Below, one piece after another: positions 51,925 through 62,147 of a stretch of DNA of 64,000 nt. The translations under genes and the position numbers were made by a program. The stretch comes from Dromaius novaehollandiae. Its lineage: Eukaryota; Chordata; Aves; Casuariiformes; Dromaiidae. The stretch lies in NCBI RefSeq assembly GCF_036370855.1, contig NC_088132.1, positions 62,658,841 through 62,722,840 on the forward strand, read 5' to 3'. Position 1 is the first letter of the stretch, and every line of letters starts with the position of its first letter. Under the pieces are notes generated by a model. It was not told the origin of the DNA. It searched no databases and saw nothing but the letters and a program-made list of their open reading frames with translations.

Positions 51925-53639
51925 AATACACATGTACCTATAAATTAACAGAACAGGGTCATTTAAAGGAATTCTAGAAGAGATGTTAAAGTGCAGATAT
52001 ACAAAGTAACTGTTAATTGCCAAAATGACAGTGAACATAAACATATGCTTAATGTGATTTTTAAAGTATTTTTACAGTGTGTGAATGGTTGTGCTGCTTT
52101 GTTCAAGCCATAGTGAACTCTCTAGAATTCCTGTTCTCCGAGTACTTCACGTATAACAATTGCATCACTCACAAAAGCAAAACAAGTAGGCTGATCTCCT
52201 GTGGCCTGGTGGTTGAATTATTCTGAATTCTGTGGAGTGCAAGCCCCAAAAGAAGCTTTCTCATCCAGTGCTACTTTCACAACACCTCTTATTCCCTAAC
52301 AAACATGGATGAACTGCAGCTTTCAGTTCTAGCCTGGGTCTCTCTTCTCTACCTATCTACCTATTTTCACAAAACTTAAAGGGGATTATTATATATGAGA
52401 CCTCTAGTCCTTTGCCTATATAACTGGCCAATGACTTCAGAAGTTGTTGGGGTAGAAGTACACACAGAAAAGGTAACTACAGAAGATCAGTTTTCCTAGA
52501 AAAGCAAATAAAAAACCTCTACTACTTATTTCTTCCCTGTTTCAATGAATCAGGCACTTTTCTCTTTAAATTGATAAAGGCAAAGAAACAGACAGATAGA
52601 TGAGACTATTACTATTATGGGAAAGAATGGAACTAGAAATTAATTTTGCAGTATATCTAAAGGCAGGGACGCTAAGGAGCATGTATATAGCTGTTGACTA
52701 AGTCAGTGCTTATTTTGGCATATGTACCTGAATTTGACATCCAAGCATCAACATATGTGTCCCTTCTAGCCTAATGTGCAATTTTACCATAAATATACTA
52801 TATTTATTTATGTAATAGCCCTTCTACTTTTAACCTGGCAACACAGGATGCAAAAACATCGTGTAATTATATTAATAAATACAATATCTCAGAAGTAATA
52901 TCTATGCTCCAATAAATTGAGATTGTTATATCCTGCTAACATTTGCAATTTACAAATCAGGCAGGGACCTATATCCTAAGAATTTTAACGCTTATCTAAA
53001 TGGCTGAAAACACATGTACAGAGACAATGTTTTTAATAGATGTTATAGGCACAGTCTGAACACTACAGTTTTTGATTTTTTTTTAACTTTTAGGTAAGAA
53101 TGCACAATTAGCCTATAATAAAAATTTGTGCATAGCACAGAACTGCACTGAACACATATTCGGTATCTAAAGCATTTTAGAACAGTCAGATTTTTTGCCA
53201 CTGACTCTCTCCTGTGGCAAAATGTTTCCTATTTGCCTGTCTGCTGCCCTTTGAATAATATAAATATTCATGAGAAAGAAAACAGACATACAAAAGCTGC
53301 GTAGCCTTATGGTATTTGCTGTTATGCTGCAAAGAATGGAACTCCCGAATGATCAATACAATTTTAGCGACTGCAAGAGTTTCTCATGTACCGAGCTAAT
53401 ACCCTAATCCTGTGCTTACATTTGCTTTGGAAATATAAGCTACATTTCTTATTTATGTAAGTGCATGTGTCTACACAGAAAAAGAGGCAAAACCTTGGTG
53501 CAACACGCGTAAAGCAAAAGCTCAGACCCTGGATTTCCAGTACGGGAAAGTTAGGGGCTGTAACAGTCACGCAGCTTTAATGAGGCAGCAGAGCATTTCT
53601 GCCAAGGTCAGTTCAACAGGGAGCAGTGCAACACCCACA

Positions 53640-54780
53640 GCTCCGACGGCAGCAACCAGCCATCGCGCAGCACCTCTGCGCCTGGGAGCGGCGTGGGGCT
53701 GCAGCCACCCCCGCACCGCCGGCGTTTCCCCCGAGGTGCAGGAGATGCCCTGCGGCCCCACCCGGGCAGACGGAAGGCCTGCGGCCTACCCCACCGCCCG
53801 GCGCCAGGGCCGGTCCGCGACGGCAGCACGTCAGGCAGACGCGGCGACACCGCTCCCGGCCCGCACACCGCTCCCCCGGCCTCCCTGCGCCGAGCGCGTC
53901 ACCGCGGGACCGCGGCTACCCCGCCACGCGCGACCAGCCGCCGCCCGGCGCCGCCCCACGCAGCACGAAACACCCGGGCGGAAACACAAGCGCCTCCCCC
54001 GCGCCCACCGGCAGGGGACAGCCGAGGGGACGGGAGCGCCGCCAGAGAGCGCCCCGCCCCCGCGGCCACGTGACGCCGGCGGCCGCGGAGGAAGGGCGGG
54101 CCGGCCTGCTGCGGCCGGCTGGCAGGGCCGCTCTAGCCAGCCGGGGCGGTGAACTCTGTTTCCCCGGAGGACAGAGGGCATGGGAGGAGCGGCTCCCGCC
54201 TTCCTGTTTCCGGTGGTGCGGCCGGCGCCCTCGAGGCCAGCGGTACGGCGGGGGGCGGCTGAGGGGCCGACGGCGGCGGCAGCAGCGGCAGCGGCCTGCC
54301 GGGCCGGCGGCGAGTGAGAGGAGGCGGCCCGCCACGCCACCCCCGCCTGAGACCCGGCTGTGCCTCCCCGCGCCGCCGTGAGCCGCGTTACCTGCGCGGC
54401 GTGGAGGCCGCGGCCCGGCGCTCTCCCTCAGGCGCGTGTCTTGTCTCCGCAGGGAGCTCGGCCCCCCCCCTCTCCGCCGCCCGCCGCGCCCGGAGGATGC
54501 CCGAGGCGGCGCCCGCTGCCGCCGCAGGTGAGGGCCGCACGGGTCTGCGGGCGGCCGTTGGGAGGGGCGCGGCGCGGCGCGCGCGGGCCGCCCGTAACGG
54601 GCGCGGCGGGCCGGAGCGCGCGGGCGGGGGCGGGCGGCGCCGAAACGGCCTTTTCGCGGCCGGGAGCGCGAGTGGCGCCGCCGCGAGCAGCCGCCTGGGC
54701 GGCGCGGTGCCCCGCGGGGGGCGCGCAGGGGCTGCCTCCAGCCCTGTTCCCTTGACCTGCCCGCGTGCTGCTGCTGGCTT
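53640..54780 (+). promoter_or_regulatory. SMIM15: CpG-island promoter and 5' exon region of SMIM15
   Basis: More than 1.1 kb of very GC-rich, CpG-dense DNA abruptly replaces AT-rich flanks just upstream of the SMIM15 coding exon. This is the expected architecture of a ubiquitously expressed vertebrate gene. Visible candidate sites are a CACGTGAC E-box of the USF/TFE type (54,066-54,074), GC boxes (CCCCGCCCC near 54,053) and a pair of ETS-like motifs, TTCCTG and TTTCCGG, at 54,201-54,213. Transcription probably starts around or just after these ETS sites, but no TATA box fixes the position. CpG islands often fire in both directions, so a divergent noncoding transcript on the minus strand is possible. 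Long frames on both strands here are composition artefacts. Confidence 0.85.
54453..54527 (+). other. SMIM15: SMIM15 5' UTR exon (3' end well defined, 5' end uncertain)
   Basis: The exon ends at 54,527 with GCCGCAG followed by GTGAGG, a strong splice donor, and the next acceptor is just upstream of the coding exon. A pyrimidine-rich acceptor-like signal ending CCGCAG at 54,452 suggests an exon may start at 54,453. It could be joined over a very short 75-nt intron to the possible donor GCC|GTGAGC at 54,378. Alternatively the whole span from the transcription start to 54,527 is one exon. The start given here is therefore the minimal version. Confidence 0.55.
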
Positions 54781-55156
54781 GATACCCAAAATACCCCCCC
54801 ACCCCCCGCCCCTAGTGCAAGCTATAGCCAGATAAACTAACGGGACGGGTTTTTTTCCCTTGAAAAACCTGTAGACCTCACGTTTTCCTCCGTGGAGTAG
54901 CTTTTTCTCGGTAGTATCTGAAGCTGTGTTGGACGAAATGCCTAATTATTTTGTAAACGCTGTAGTTAATGAGCTGTTGGCTATACATTCATATCACTCA
55001 CTTTCACATACTATGCGTTACTCTAACTTCTAGTAAAAAACAGCTTGCCCTTTAATATTGAACAATGATGATTTATGTTAAAATGGTAGTTGCCATATAT
55101 ACGTGCTTTTATTTTTCTGAATACTCAGAAGTTGAATTATCTTTCTTATTTTATAG
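54528..55156 (+). other. SMIM15: SMIM15 5' UTR intron
   Basis: A 629-nt intron from GTGAGG (54,528) to the acceptor TTCTTATTTTATAG (ending 55,156), which lies 27 nt before the SMIM15 start codon. The 5' part is still CpG-island sequence. It includes a C-run at 54,794-54,812 that is G-quadruplex-capable on the minus strand. The 3' part is ordinary AT-rich DNA. Confidence 0.7.
54794..54812 (-). other. G-quadruplex-capable tract
   Basis: The plus strand is almost pure C (two long C-runs split by A and G), so the minus strand reads as four or more adjacent runs of three or more G with single-base loops. It sits at the downstream edge of the CpG island, inside the SMIM15 intron. This is seen directly, and folding is inferred. 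Confidence 0.6.
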
Positions 55157-55183
55157 GATTTCCCTGATAGAAAAACAGAAAAG

Positions 55184-55408
55184 ATGTTTGATATTAAGGC
55201 TTGGGCTGCATACATTGTGGAGTGGGCTGCAAAGGACCCCTATGGCTTTCTCACCACGGTGATCCTGGCCCTCACACCGTTGTTCATAATCAGTGCAGCA
55301 TTGTCCTGGAAACTTGCAAAAATGATTGAAGCCAGGGAGCGAGAGCAAAAGAAGAAGCAGAAACGCCAGGAAAATATTGCAAAAGCCAAACGAACAAAGA
55401 AGGATTAA
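55184..55408 (+). CDS. SMIM15: small integral membrane protein 15 (single coding exon)
   Basis: A 74-codon frame beginning [20 protein letters not shown], near-identical to vertebrate SMIM15 and exactly the family's usual length. Residues about 20-41 ([14 protein letters not shown]... to SW) form one hydrophobic membrane helix. Residues about 48-74 are a K/E/R/Q-rich, probably helical cytosolic or nucleoplasmic tail ending TKKD. The family is strongly conserved, but I know of no established biochemical function. The ATG is in a good context (A at -3) and lies 27 nt after a clear splice acceptor, so the whole protein is encoded by one exon, as in other vertebrates. The CpG-island promoter suggests broad expression. 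It is tail to tail with NDUFAF2, as on human 5q12. Frame, length and start show no defect. Confidence 0.97.
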   Translation: MFDIKAWAAYIVEWAAKDPYGFLTTVILALTPLFIISAALSWKLAKMIEAREREQKKKQKRQENIAKAKRTKKD

Positions 55409-57105
55409 GTGGGCAAAAATGCCTTCCTTGTGCAAGGAATCAACTTTTTTTAAATGAAGCACTGCTGTACAATATCTTTTTTGTTGTAACCTTCCTTTGA
55501 TACTTGATCCTGTGATTTCTTGAAGTATGAAATTTAACTCCTTGGATATTATTTCTGCTGAAATGATTTGTGTTAAAATGACACTTGGTACACCCATTTC
55601 TTCTACTACTTACATTCTAGTGCAGCTTGCTTTTCTAAATTTGCATGTTAAATTCAAAAATTAATCCACTGGGTGGGGATACATACTTTTTCCTTAACTG
55701 AGTATGACTTAACAATTATCTTAAATACATCAATTAAATTATGGGAAAAATGCTAACTGACTCCTTTATGCTGCGATCTCTGGTCCCTAGCATAGCAAGC
55801 CACTCCCTTTGTTTCTATTGCTGTAGAAACTTTCTGCAGCAGTAGTCCATGTTGTGCTAACAGGTATTTGCAGTACATGGTAAACTGGATTACAAAAAGG
55901 CAAGTTTTGGCATACCTGTGGCAGAGCTGTAGAGCAAAAATAGCTTCAGAGCTTTGTAGTTTGCTGGTGTATCTTAACTGATTTCCTTTAAGGACATTTC
56001 ATATGGCCCCATGTGAAGTAAAAATATTCACACAGATTCAGTAATGAGATTTGTTCCCAGAGAGGCTGCTGTAGCTTATTTCATGGTGAGGCTTTTCTGC
56101 ACAAAGGAATGAAACTTGGCTTTTTCTGGTTCCTGAGCTACCAGCCATCAACAGAATCTTTTTAGATTCAGTCCAGACTCCAGGAAGCTGGTTGTTCCTG
56201 ACATCTTAAGATGTCTCAGGCCACTCATGGTCTACAAAATATGCTACTTTTTTTTTTAAATTATCACCTGAACACTCTAGCTATAACCTGTTTCTGCCTT
56301 CAGAAACTTCTTATGCCTAAAAGAACAGCCATAAATGGGGTTAGACCAAAGGCCCACCTTGCTTAGTATCCTGTGTTAGTGGCCTATAGCAGATGGTTGT
56401 GGAACAGTATATGAGGAGGATATGCACATTGGTGATAATTCCTCCTACTTTCTAACCTTCTTGCTACATGTGATTTGGGACCTTCTGAGGTTGGGGGCAG
56501 GGGGGGCAGTGTTGTCATAGCCCTTGGAACTCTGCTAACCTCCAGGTTGCAAGAAGTTGCCATTGTAAAAAAATCCAAATTTGGTTTGCATTATAAGTAT
56601 GCCAAAGTCATTTAACCGTAATCTCAATTCATTTTAAACAAATTATTAGTTTTTCAAAGCTTAATTTTTATTATTAGTCTAGTTTTAAAGAGGCAGTCAT
56701 TAGGTTATTAGACTCAGCATGTCTCTAAACAGCAGCACATAGTTATGTGTTCTAGCATCTAGTCCTTCATTCATTGTGTGTTTAAAAAGTCAGATGTATT
56801 GCTCAAATGAGGAGACCTACAGAGGTGATTGATACTTGCAGGATTAAAAGTGGGGATTTTAATGGAAATAAGAGATAAATGTGAAATATTTATATACAAG
56901 CACTAACTTTTGACCCTCTTCCAATGTTGTTGGTCAAAGCAAGCATTATTAGAATGTAATGTTTACAAATTTTATGATACACAGAATTAAATCTCCAACG
57001 TTTTTCTTCAACTGTTGTTACCTTTGATATTTACATGGCTTAAAACACAGGAAACAGAACTGATTACACTGCATAAATAAATTTGATACTTTTTCAGAAA
57101 ATGTG
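55409..57105 (+). other. SMIM15: SMIM15 3' UTR (approximate end)
   Basis: Noncoding, AT-rich DNA from the stop codon to the best polyadenylation signal. It contains U-rich stretches and a G-rich patch at 56,493-56,506 (two runs of five or more G). An ATTAAA near 55,734 could serve a shorter isoform, and a further AATAAA at 57,222 a slightly longer one. No open frame here is credible. Confidence 0.55.
57076..57081 (+). terminator. SMIM15: probable SMIM15 polyadenylation signal
   Basis: AATAAA is followed about 25-35 nt later by the GU/U-rich stretch TGTGTGGTCTTTATTTTG, the expected downstream element, so cleavage near 57,100 is likely. A second AATAAA at 57,222-57,227 lacks as good a downstream element. 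Confidence 0.6.
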
Positions 57106-57993
57106 TGGTCTTTATTTTGATTTGAAATTCTCAAGCATCATCTTTAAGCAAATAATCTGTGTATATGTAAACTATAGCCAAATATGTCTAACAATCTAGA
57201 GAGTCCCAGCATACACTCAGAAATAAAAACTAATTAATCCTTAGGCCAAAAGTGAGATTTTAGCTGCTTTGTTAGGTGGCGCAACTGTGTGTGGCTGAGA
57301 AAGGAAAAGAGCAAGTCTACCACAACTCCTTTTGGAAATAATTGACAGTCTCTCATGCCAAAAAGAACACACCTCTTCATTACTTTTCATTAGCTTTACT
57401 AAGTGCTTCTGAACCCTATTATAGTACTTACATATGGTTTAACTCTGATTGATTGTATTTTGTGCTCACTGTTGGCTGGCTAGTAAAATATTATCAGATG
57501 TTGACTCCTTCATTAACATAAGTTACAAGACTAGGTCCCTAAAATTACTGACAAGCATGGTCACTGTAGTGTTAAAGTATTTCCTGTTAATGAGATCAAC
57601 TTGACCATCCAGTTACCAGAGGAAAGCTAACAACTTTGATATACTGGCAGCATGGTGGGAATTAACAGGAATTCTACAGAAATATATTGACCAAAAGTCT
57701 AAGTTTGAGAACTAAGATAATTAAGTGTACTAATTAACTAAAATTCATTATATCAAGAAAAAAGTCAAAAATAATTCTACAAAAGTTACTCATTTAGCTA
57801 GAAAGCCTCTTACCTAAAGTGATTTAAAGAATAACTGAAGAATAGCAACTGTTAAAAAAAACCAATTTGTCATTAGTAATATATCCTCTTTCACTAAATC
57901 CAAACTTTTTTTTTTAACAGTGGTTTGTCATAAGTAAGCCTATTTTAACAATTCTGCAAAAATAGATACATATATACATAGCTTTAATACTGC

Positions 57994-57999
57994 TTTATT
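57994..57999 (-). terminator. NDUFAF2: probable NDUFAF2 polyadenylation signal
   Basis: TTTATT on the plus strand is AATAAA on the minus strand, about 85 nt beyond the NDUFAF2 stop codon. Another minus-strand AATAAA directly overlaps the stop codon (58,082-58,087), but it would leave almost no 3' UTR. A short 3' UTR ending near 57,970 is inferred, leaving under 1 kb between the two convergent transcripts. Confidence 0.5.
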
Positions 58000-58082
58000 G
58001 TGCACACACACTATATATAGTGATTGTTTGTGTTGTCTATTAAAATATTTATCCATTGGCAATACCTGTACATTACAGCTAT

Positions 58083-58340
58083 TTATTTCTTATGACTGCT
58101 ACTGCTGCCTGGTGGCATCCAGGAACCTGGCTGAAAAGTATTTGCAGTGCTTGTTGGATCTTGTGAAGGCTCTTTCTTTCCATAGTAAGGGGCTGATGCA
58201 TGGCCCTTAACATGAGTATGAAGTGGTTCAGCAACAAGTCCCTCCTTGTATTCCTTGGCCTGAAGGAGCTTGTCCTTTTCAGATACATCTCTGATTTTCT
58301 GTTTCATTTCTTCTCTATAATTTTCATTCCTAAGAATCTC
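58083..58340 (-). CDS. NDUFAF2: NDUFAF2 last coding exon (C-terminal 85 residues)
   Basis: Encodes the C-terminal half of NDUFAF2 (mimitin, B17.2L), an assembly factor that acts late in mitochondrial complex I biogenesis in the matrix. It is a paralogue of the structural subunit NDUFA12. The exon starts in phase 0 at GAG (EILRNENYRE), right after a pyrimidine-rich acceptor ending TTTTATAAG at 58,341. It runs 85 codons to TAA. The family's C-terminal signature is intact (KGHASAPYYGKKEPS, then TFQPGSWMP). The central part (RDVSEKDKLLQAKEYKEG) is more divergent, as is usual in this protein. The full protein is normally about 170 residues, so roughly the first half lies in exons beyond the right edge. 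I searched the remaining minus strand for the TEWEAW and YYYIP-type codons of the earlier exons and did not find them. Confidence 0.95.
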   Translation of the reverse strand, partial: EILRNENYREEMKQKIRDVSEKDKLLQAKEYKEGLVAEPLHTHVKGHASAPYYGKKEPSQDPTSTANTFQPGSWMPPGSSSSHKK

Positions 58341-60454
58341 CTTATAAAAGAAACACAGTAGATAAAGATAATTAGATAAAATAGAAATAAATATAATGTA
58401 CAATATTGGAATAAGACATGTAAGCAGTTGTTTTTCTTGATTTTACACTCCACGTTTTAAGGTAAGCAGGTAAAATGATGCAAAATTAACTGTTTTTGTA
58501 CAACGTCCATTTCAGCCCTAGTTTAAAATGCTCTTAATGTTCTGATCATACTGTCAAAACAAAACTGTACTGTGGTGACCCAGTTTCATTATTCTGTTGG
58601 ATCAAAAGGGAAAAATGATTAAATACAGTCATTGTCAAATATGAAAATGCATTAAAAATCAGGTTACATTTTACATTGTTTTCCATGTAGAACTATTTCC
58701 ACGTTTCTGTTGGAAAGCCAAAGAAAAAACCTACGATCTGTATTCAGAGCAGGCTTCTACAAATTGCTCTTCTTAATGAAACTCTGTATTGACATATAGT
58801 TGGGTACAGGTTAAAGCTGGAAATTTACTAATAAACATGATCTAGTGAACTGCAGTTTGGCCACTTCCACAGAGAAATATTAAGGCTATGAGCTGAAGCA
58901 AGTGTGATTACTGACTTGTCCACTGGAATAGCAGAAAAGGAGCTATTAGTAGACCCTGCTATCTTGCTTAGAGGAAAACACAACTCCTAAAGTAAATACA
59001 AACAAAAGAAAAAAAACCCAAAAAATACTGAGGTTTGTCCTTCATCTATTAGCATATTTCGTAGTGGAAGGATGATCTGCAGATACAGCTAACAAAATAT
59101 CTCTATAGATGATTAGAAGGAAAAGAAGAAAGGTGGTATGAATTTTTACACTTTGAACCCAAATACAACTTACCTGTAACCAACACCATGGTGTGAGGGA
59201 GCTGCTGATAGCCACATTTAGAATCGTGATACATAAGACAAAAAGGCTGAACAGCTTTCTCCAGGTTACAAGTATGTCAGAGATGGGGGGAAAAACTAGA
59301 CCAGTACACCTCCCTCTGAGCAGACAACCATGGAATTATTTTAGGAATTGTATTAAAATGCATGCAATATGGCCATGAGTTGACAAAACAAGTATGTACA
59401 ACATTTAGGAACATATAAAAAAGTATTTAAAAAAAAGCTCATCATAGAGGTATCATGAAAATGAACATCTTTTTCTTCACTTACAATTGCCTCTATACCT
59501 AAATTCACAGATACACAGAACAGAGGCAAAACACTTTACATATTATAGTATGAAAATACACAAATAGCAGATAAACAAGTTTGCAGTGAAGTGGGGGGGC
59601 AGGAAATTCTCCCATACTCGAATAAAAATGTTGTGAAGTGTCACAAGGTCAAATTTTAAACAGTCAGTATAGCATGAATTCATTATTACATCTTTCAATT
59701 CTGTCTTCATTTACCATGTGCCTGTATAAATCTACCATAACCTCACTGATTTTAAGGGAATTACCCCTATAGTGCTTGTAATACCCCACTACTAAGAAAC
59801 AAGGGCACATACCTTTTGTGATATCTGAAGAGTGCAATATGGTCTCTGTTAGAATAGCATCAAATGATTTATTAAAAAAAAAAAAATGTAATTCACTTAC
59901 TGCGAACAGCTACTTACTAATTTCAAATCTTTTCCGGTGATTGCATTAACACAGTTACCTTACCTTATACAGTCAGATAATAGCTGTAACTAAATTCCAA
60001 ATGCTTTAAAAGTCCATTTTATATTCTGATGTGTAATTGTCATCTGGTTTTCAGATTCGGCCAAGACTATTTTATGAGGTTTCACTGGCCAAAGCATAGT
60101 TCTGGTCTAGTAAAATAAACATTTTGATCTTGAAAAAAGCATGAGAAGTGATCATCATCAGTCAATACTGAAAAAATATTGAAGTGACTTGTTCAGAATC
60201 TATACAGTCATATCAGGACAAAAATTTTCAAGTGAAAGAAACTACATGAATCCAATTCATGCATAAACTTCACACCATTAATACGTACACTGAAATAAGG
60301 GTTGGTGCTCAAACTCTAAACTAAATATGAATCAGGAATCTTGTGTCAACTGGCACAATACAGAAATTGGGTCAAATACATAGAAGTTTTCTTAGTATCT
60401 TGTCCTTTGATACTGATGAGTTTACTCCGTGAAAGTGCCTCACAGGGCACTGAG

Positions 60455-60456
<2 letters not shown>

Positions 60457-60487
<31 letters not shown>
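60457..60487. repeat. T31 homopolymer
   Basis: Thirty-one consecutive T. On the minus strand this is a poly(A) run, as left by retroposition. No recognisable retroposed body lies on its minus-strand 5' side (plus-strand 60,488 onward), so origin by slippage is equally likely. Confidence 0.9.
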
Positions 60488-60492
<5 letters not shown>

Positions 60493-60780
60493 CTAACTGG
60501 CAAATAGTTCACTTGATAGAGTCTCACTAGGACATGTATCTTTTTTGACCACTGACTGTATTTCTAAATACTATTGCTTCAATTACCATAACCACTGCAG
60601 TTTTAAGTAGTTACCAGACAGAAGGTTTCCTGCCATTACAAGAAAAATTGAAGTAATTCCAAATTTGAATAGGATAATTAATCATAATGCAAATTATAAT
60701 TAAACTGTTGCATGCATATTATAGGACCAACTATCTTTAAGACGGGCTAGAAACATACAGGATCTTTAAAACCACTCTTT

Positions 60781-60830
60781 CCAAATTTGGCTTCAGTCTC
60801 TCTATGCGCATTGCCCAGTGCAATTAAATA
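60781..60830 (+). promoter_or_regulatory. candidate promoter: CArG box and TATA-like box
   Basis: CCAAATTTGG at 60,781-60,790 is a perfect CArG box (SRF consensus CC-(A/T)6-GG). AATTAAATA at 60,822-60,830 is TATA-like. A GC-richer possible 5' UTR follows, and then an ATG at 60,940 opening a signal-peptide-like frame. Each motif alone can occur by chance. Their order and spacing are what make them worth noting. Confidence 0.25.
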
Positions 60831-60939
60831 CAGTGAACGTTAGAAAGGTTCCTCCCCCTGCACCCTCCTGGCTCTGCAGGGCTCCCTGTTGCCTGCTGAA
60901 CAGCGGCAGAGGAGGTGACACCGCTAGGCCATTGCACCC

Positions 60940-61012
60940 ATGACAAGCAGGCTGCGAGTCTGTGTGGCAGCCACAGCCCTGCTCTGCTTTCTTCCAGCTC
61001 ACCTGTGCACAG
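60940..61012 (+). CDS. candidate first coding exon of a secreted peptide (unrecognised)
   Basis: From ATG 60,940 the frame encodes MTSRLRVCVAATALLCFLPA and then HLCT. That is a short basic start, a hydrophobic core of about 14 residues and a small polar end: a textbook signal peptide. It ends in CACAG followed by GTGAGG at 61,013, a strong splice donor, leaving phase 1. The block is GC-richer than the AT-rich intron around it and lies downstream of CArG and TATA-like boxes. Read through without splicing, the frame stops after 34 codons. The donor overlaps a 20-bp perfect palindrome (60,998-61,017) with two CACCTG E-boxes. I recognise no family, and the Kozak context is mediocre (C at -3). It may be chance, so I offer it as a candidate, not a gene call. 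Confidence 0.27.
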
Positions 61013-62147
61013 GTGAGGAAGAGCTCATTTGTTTTTCACTTTGAACTACACTGCCAAGTTCAGAACAGTTATCTTCTCTCCTCCTGTAAGATGAACTGAC
61101 ATATTTTATAAAATGGCTAGCTTAATTATCAACTGCCCAAGTAAATACACCACTGAAGCTTTCTCAGGAAATGTATGAACATGAATAAGTAATGTGCTCT
61201 GACCTTTAGGGGAAACACAACATCTACCTAACACACAGAGAATATTGTTATCAACCAGATAACTAGTTTTCACAGTGCTGGCTTTATCCTTCCAACACTC
61301 TCTAAGTATTGTGCTCTATTTACAAATAAATGATATAAACTCTTTGAACTTGCAGTTCTCAGGAGGCCACATGACATCCAAGGAATGAAATGCCCTTTCT
61401 CATTTTAATTAAAAGAGAAATCTAAGGATTAGGATTATTCTGCAAAAATAAAAAATGAAGCATGCCGAAAGACACCCAGCCACCTTCTACACCAATTGAA
61501 ATCTCAGCATTTAGATGTTCACCTTAACTCCCAAAATTTGGAACCAGACAGACACGGTGTAGCCAGCTCTAGGTCCAACAATGATTTCTACAGTTTATTT
61601 TAAAGTGGGATGTAAAAGAAGAAATTTTACTCTTTGCAAACAGCTACTAATGCAGTTTTGGTGATAATACCTTCCCTCCTTAGGAAGGTAGGGTTTAAGA
61701 AAATGATCTCTAAGGTTTTCTTAAAGAACTTAACACTGTTACTGAGGAAATGCCAATGTGGCTATGTGGAGTGTGAGGCAGCTGCTTTCCATCAGAAGCT
61801 GGTTTCTTCCACATATTCTGACATCTTGGTAATGGTAGCAGTGACATGAACAAATAACGAAACGCAGCCTGTTCACGCAGGCAACAGAGCCTAAGACATG
61901 CTGCTGCCTCCCAAGTTCATTGCTGCAAAACAGATCAGACTTTTTCATGGCACTGGCATTCAAACCCTCAGTCTTCATTTGCTGCATCTGAGCAAGCAAA
62001 TGAGGAACCTTCTGTAATTTCCACTTTTCTTCCAAACTCTTGCAAATTCTCTATATTTTTTAAAGCTCCCACTTCCCTCTGGCAGCCAAGATGCATCACC
62101 AAGCCATTGTCTGCTGTTTGGAAACTGTATTCACTTCTAATCCATAG

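Larger units (their letters stand above)
46244..53639. other. intergenic DNA upstream of the SMIM15 CpG island
   Basis: No supported exons. Contents noted are two long alternating purine-pyrimidine tracts at about 51.5 and 51.9 kb (listed separately) and otherwise AT-rich unique sequence. Candidate distal regulatory DNA cannot be told from neutral sequence without alignments. Confidence 0.5.
54497..55167 (+). other. upstream ORF in SMIM15 5' UTR, split by the intron
   Basis: An ATG at 54,497 (context AGG-ATG-C, A at -3) opens a frame that runs ten codons to the splice donor. With the intron 54,528-55,156 removed, it continues for three codons in the coding exon and stops at TGA 55,165-55,167. 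The predicted peptide is 13 residues (MPEAAPAAAAGFP). The stop lies 16 nt before the SMIM15 ATG, so the uORF does not overlap the main frame. Such uORFs commonly dampen translation and leave re-initiation as an option. Whether it is used depends on the real transcription start and splicing. Confidence 0.5.

Noticed and set aside
53580-54835. Several long overlapping frames on both strands (up to 251 codons) in the CpG island
   Set aside because: High GC removes stop codons, so long frames arise by chance. They are alanine/proline/arginine-rich in every frame, overlap one another, and match no family. The region is a promoter and 5' UTR.
55151-55597. 148-codon minus-strand frame antisense to SMIM15
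   Set aside because: It is the shadow of a conserved coding exon and its 3' UTR on the opposite strand.
58341-58403. Upstream extension of the NDUFAF2 frame (MYIIFISILSNY... part)
   Set aside because: It lies on the intron side of a good acceptor, is AT-derived, and does not match NDUFAF2. The protein match starts exactly at the splice site.
59160-59200. Minus-strand donor-like GGTAAG near 59,170 as a possible NDUFAF2 exon 3 end
   Set aside because: The adjoining minus-strand translation does not resemble the conserved TEWEAW region expected there.
60457-60487. T31 as the poly(A) tail of a processed pseudogene
   Set aside because: No recognisable gene body or target-site duplication next to it.
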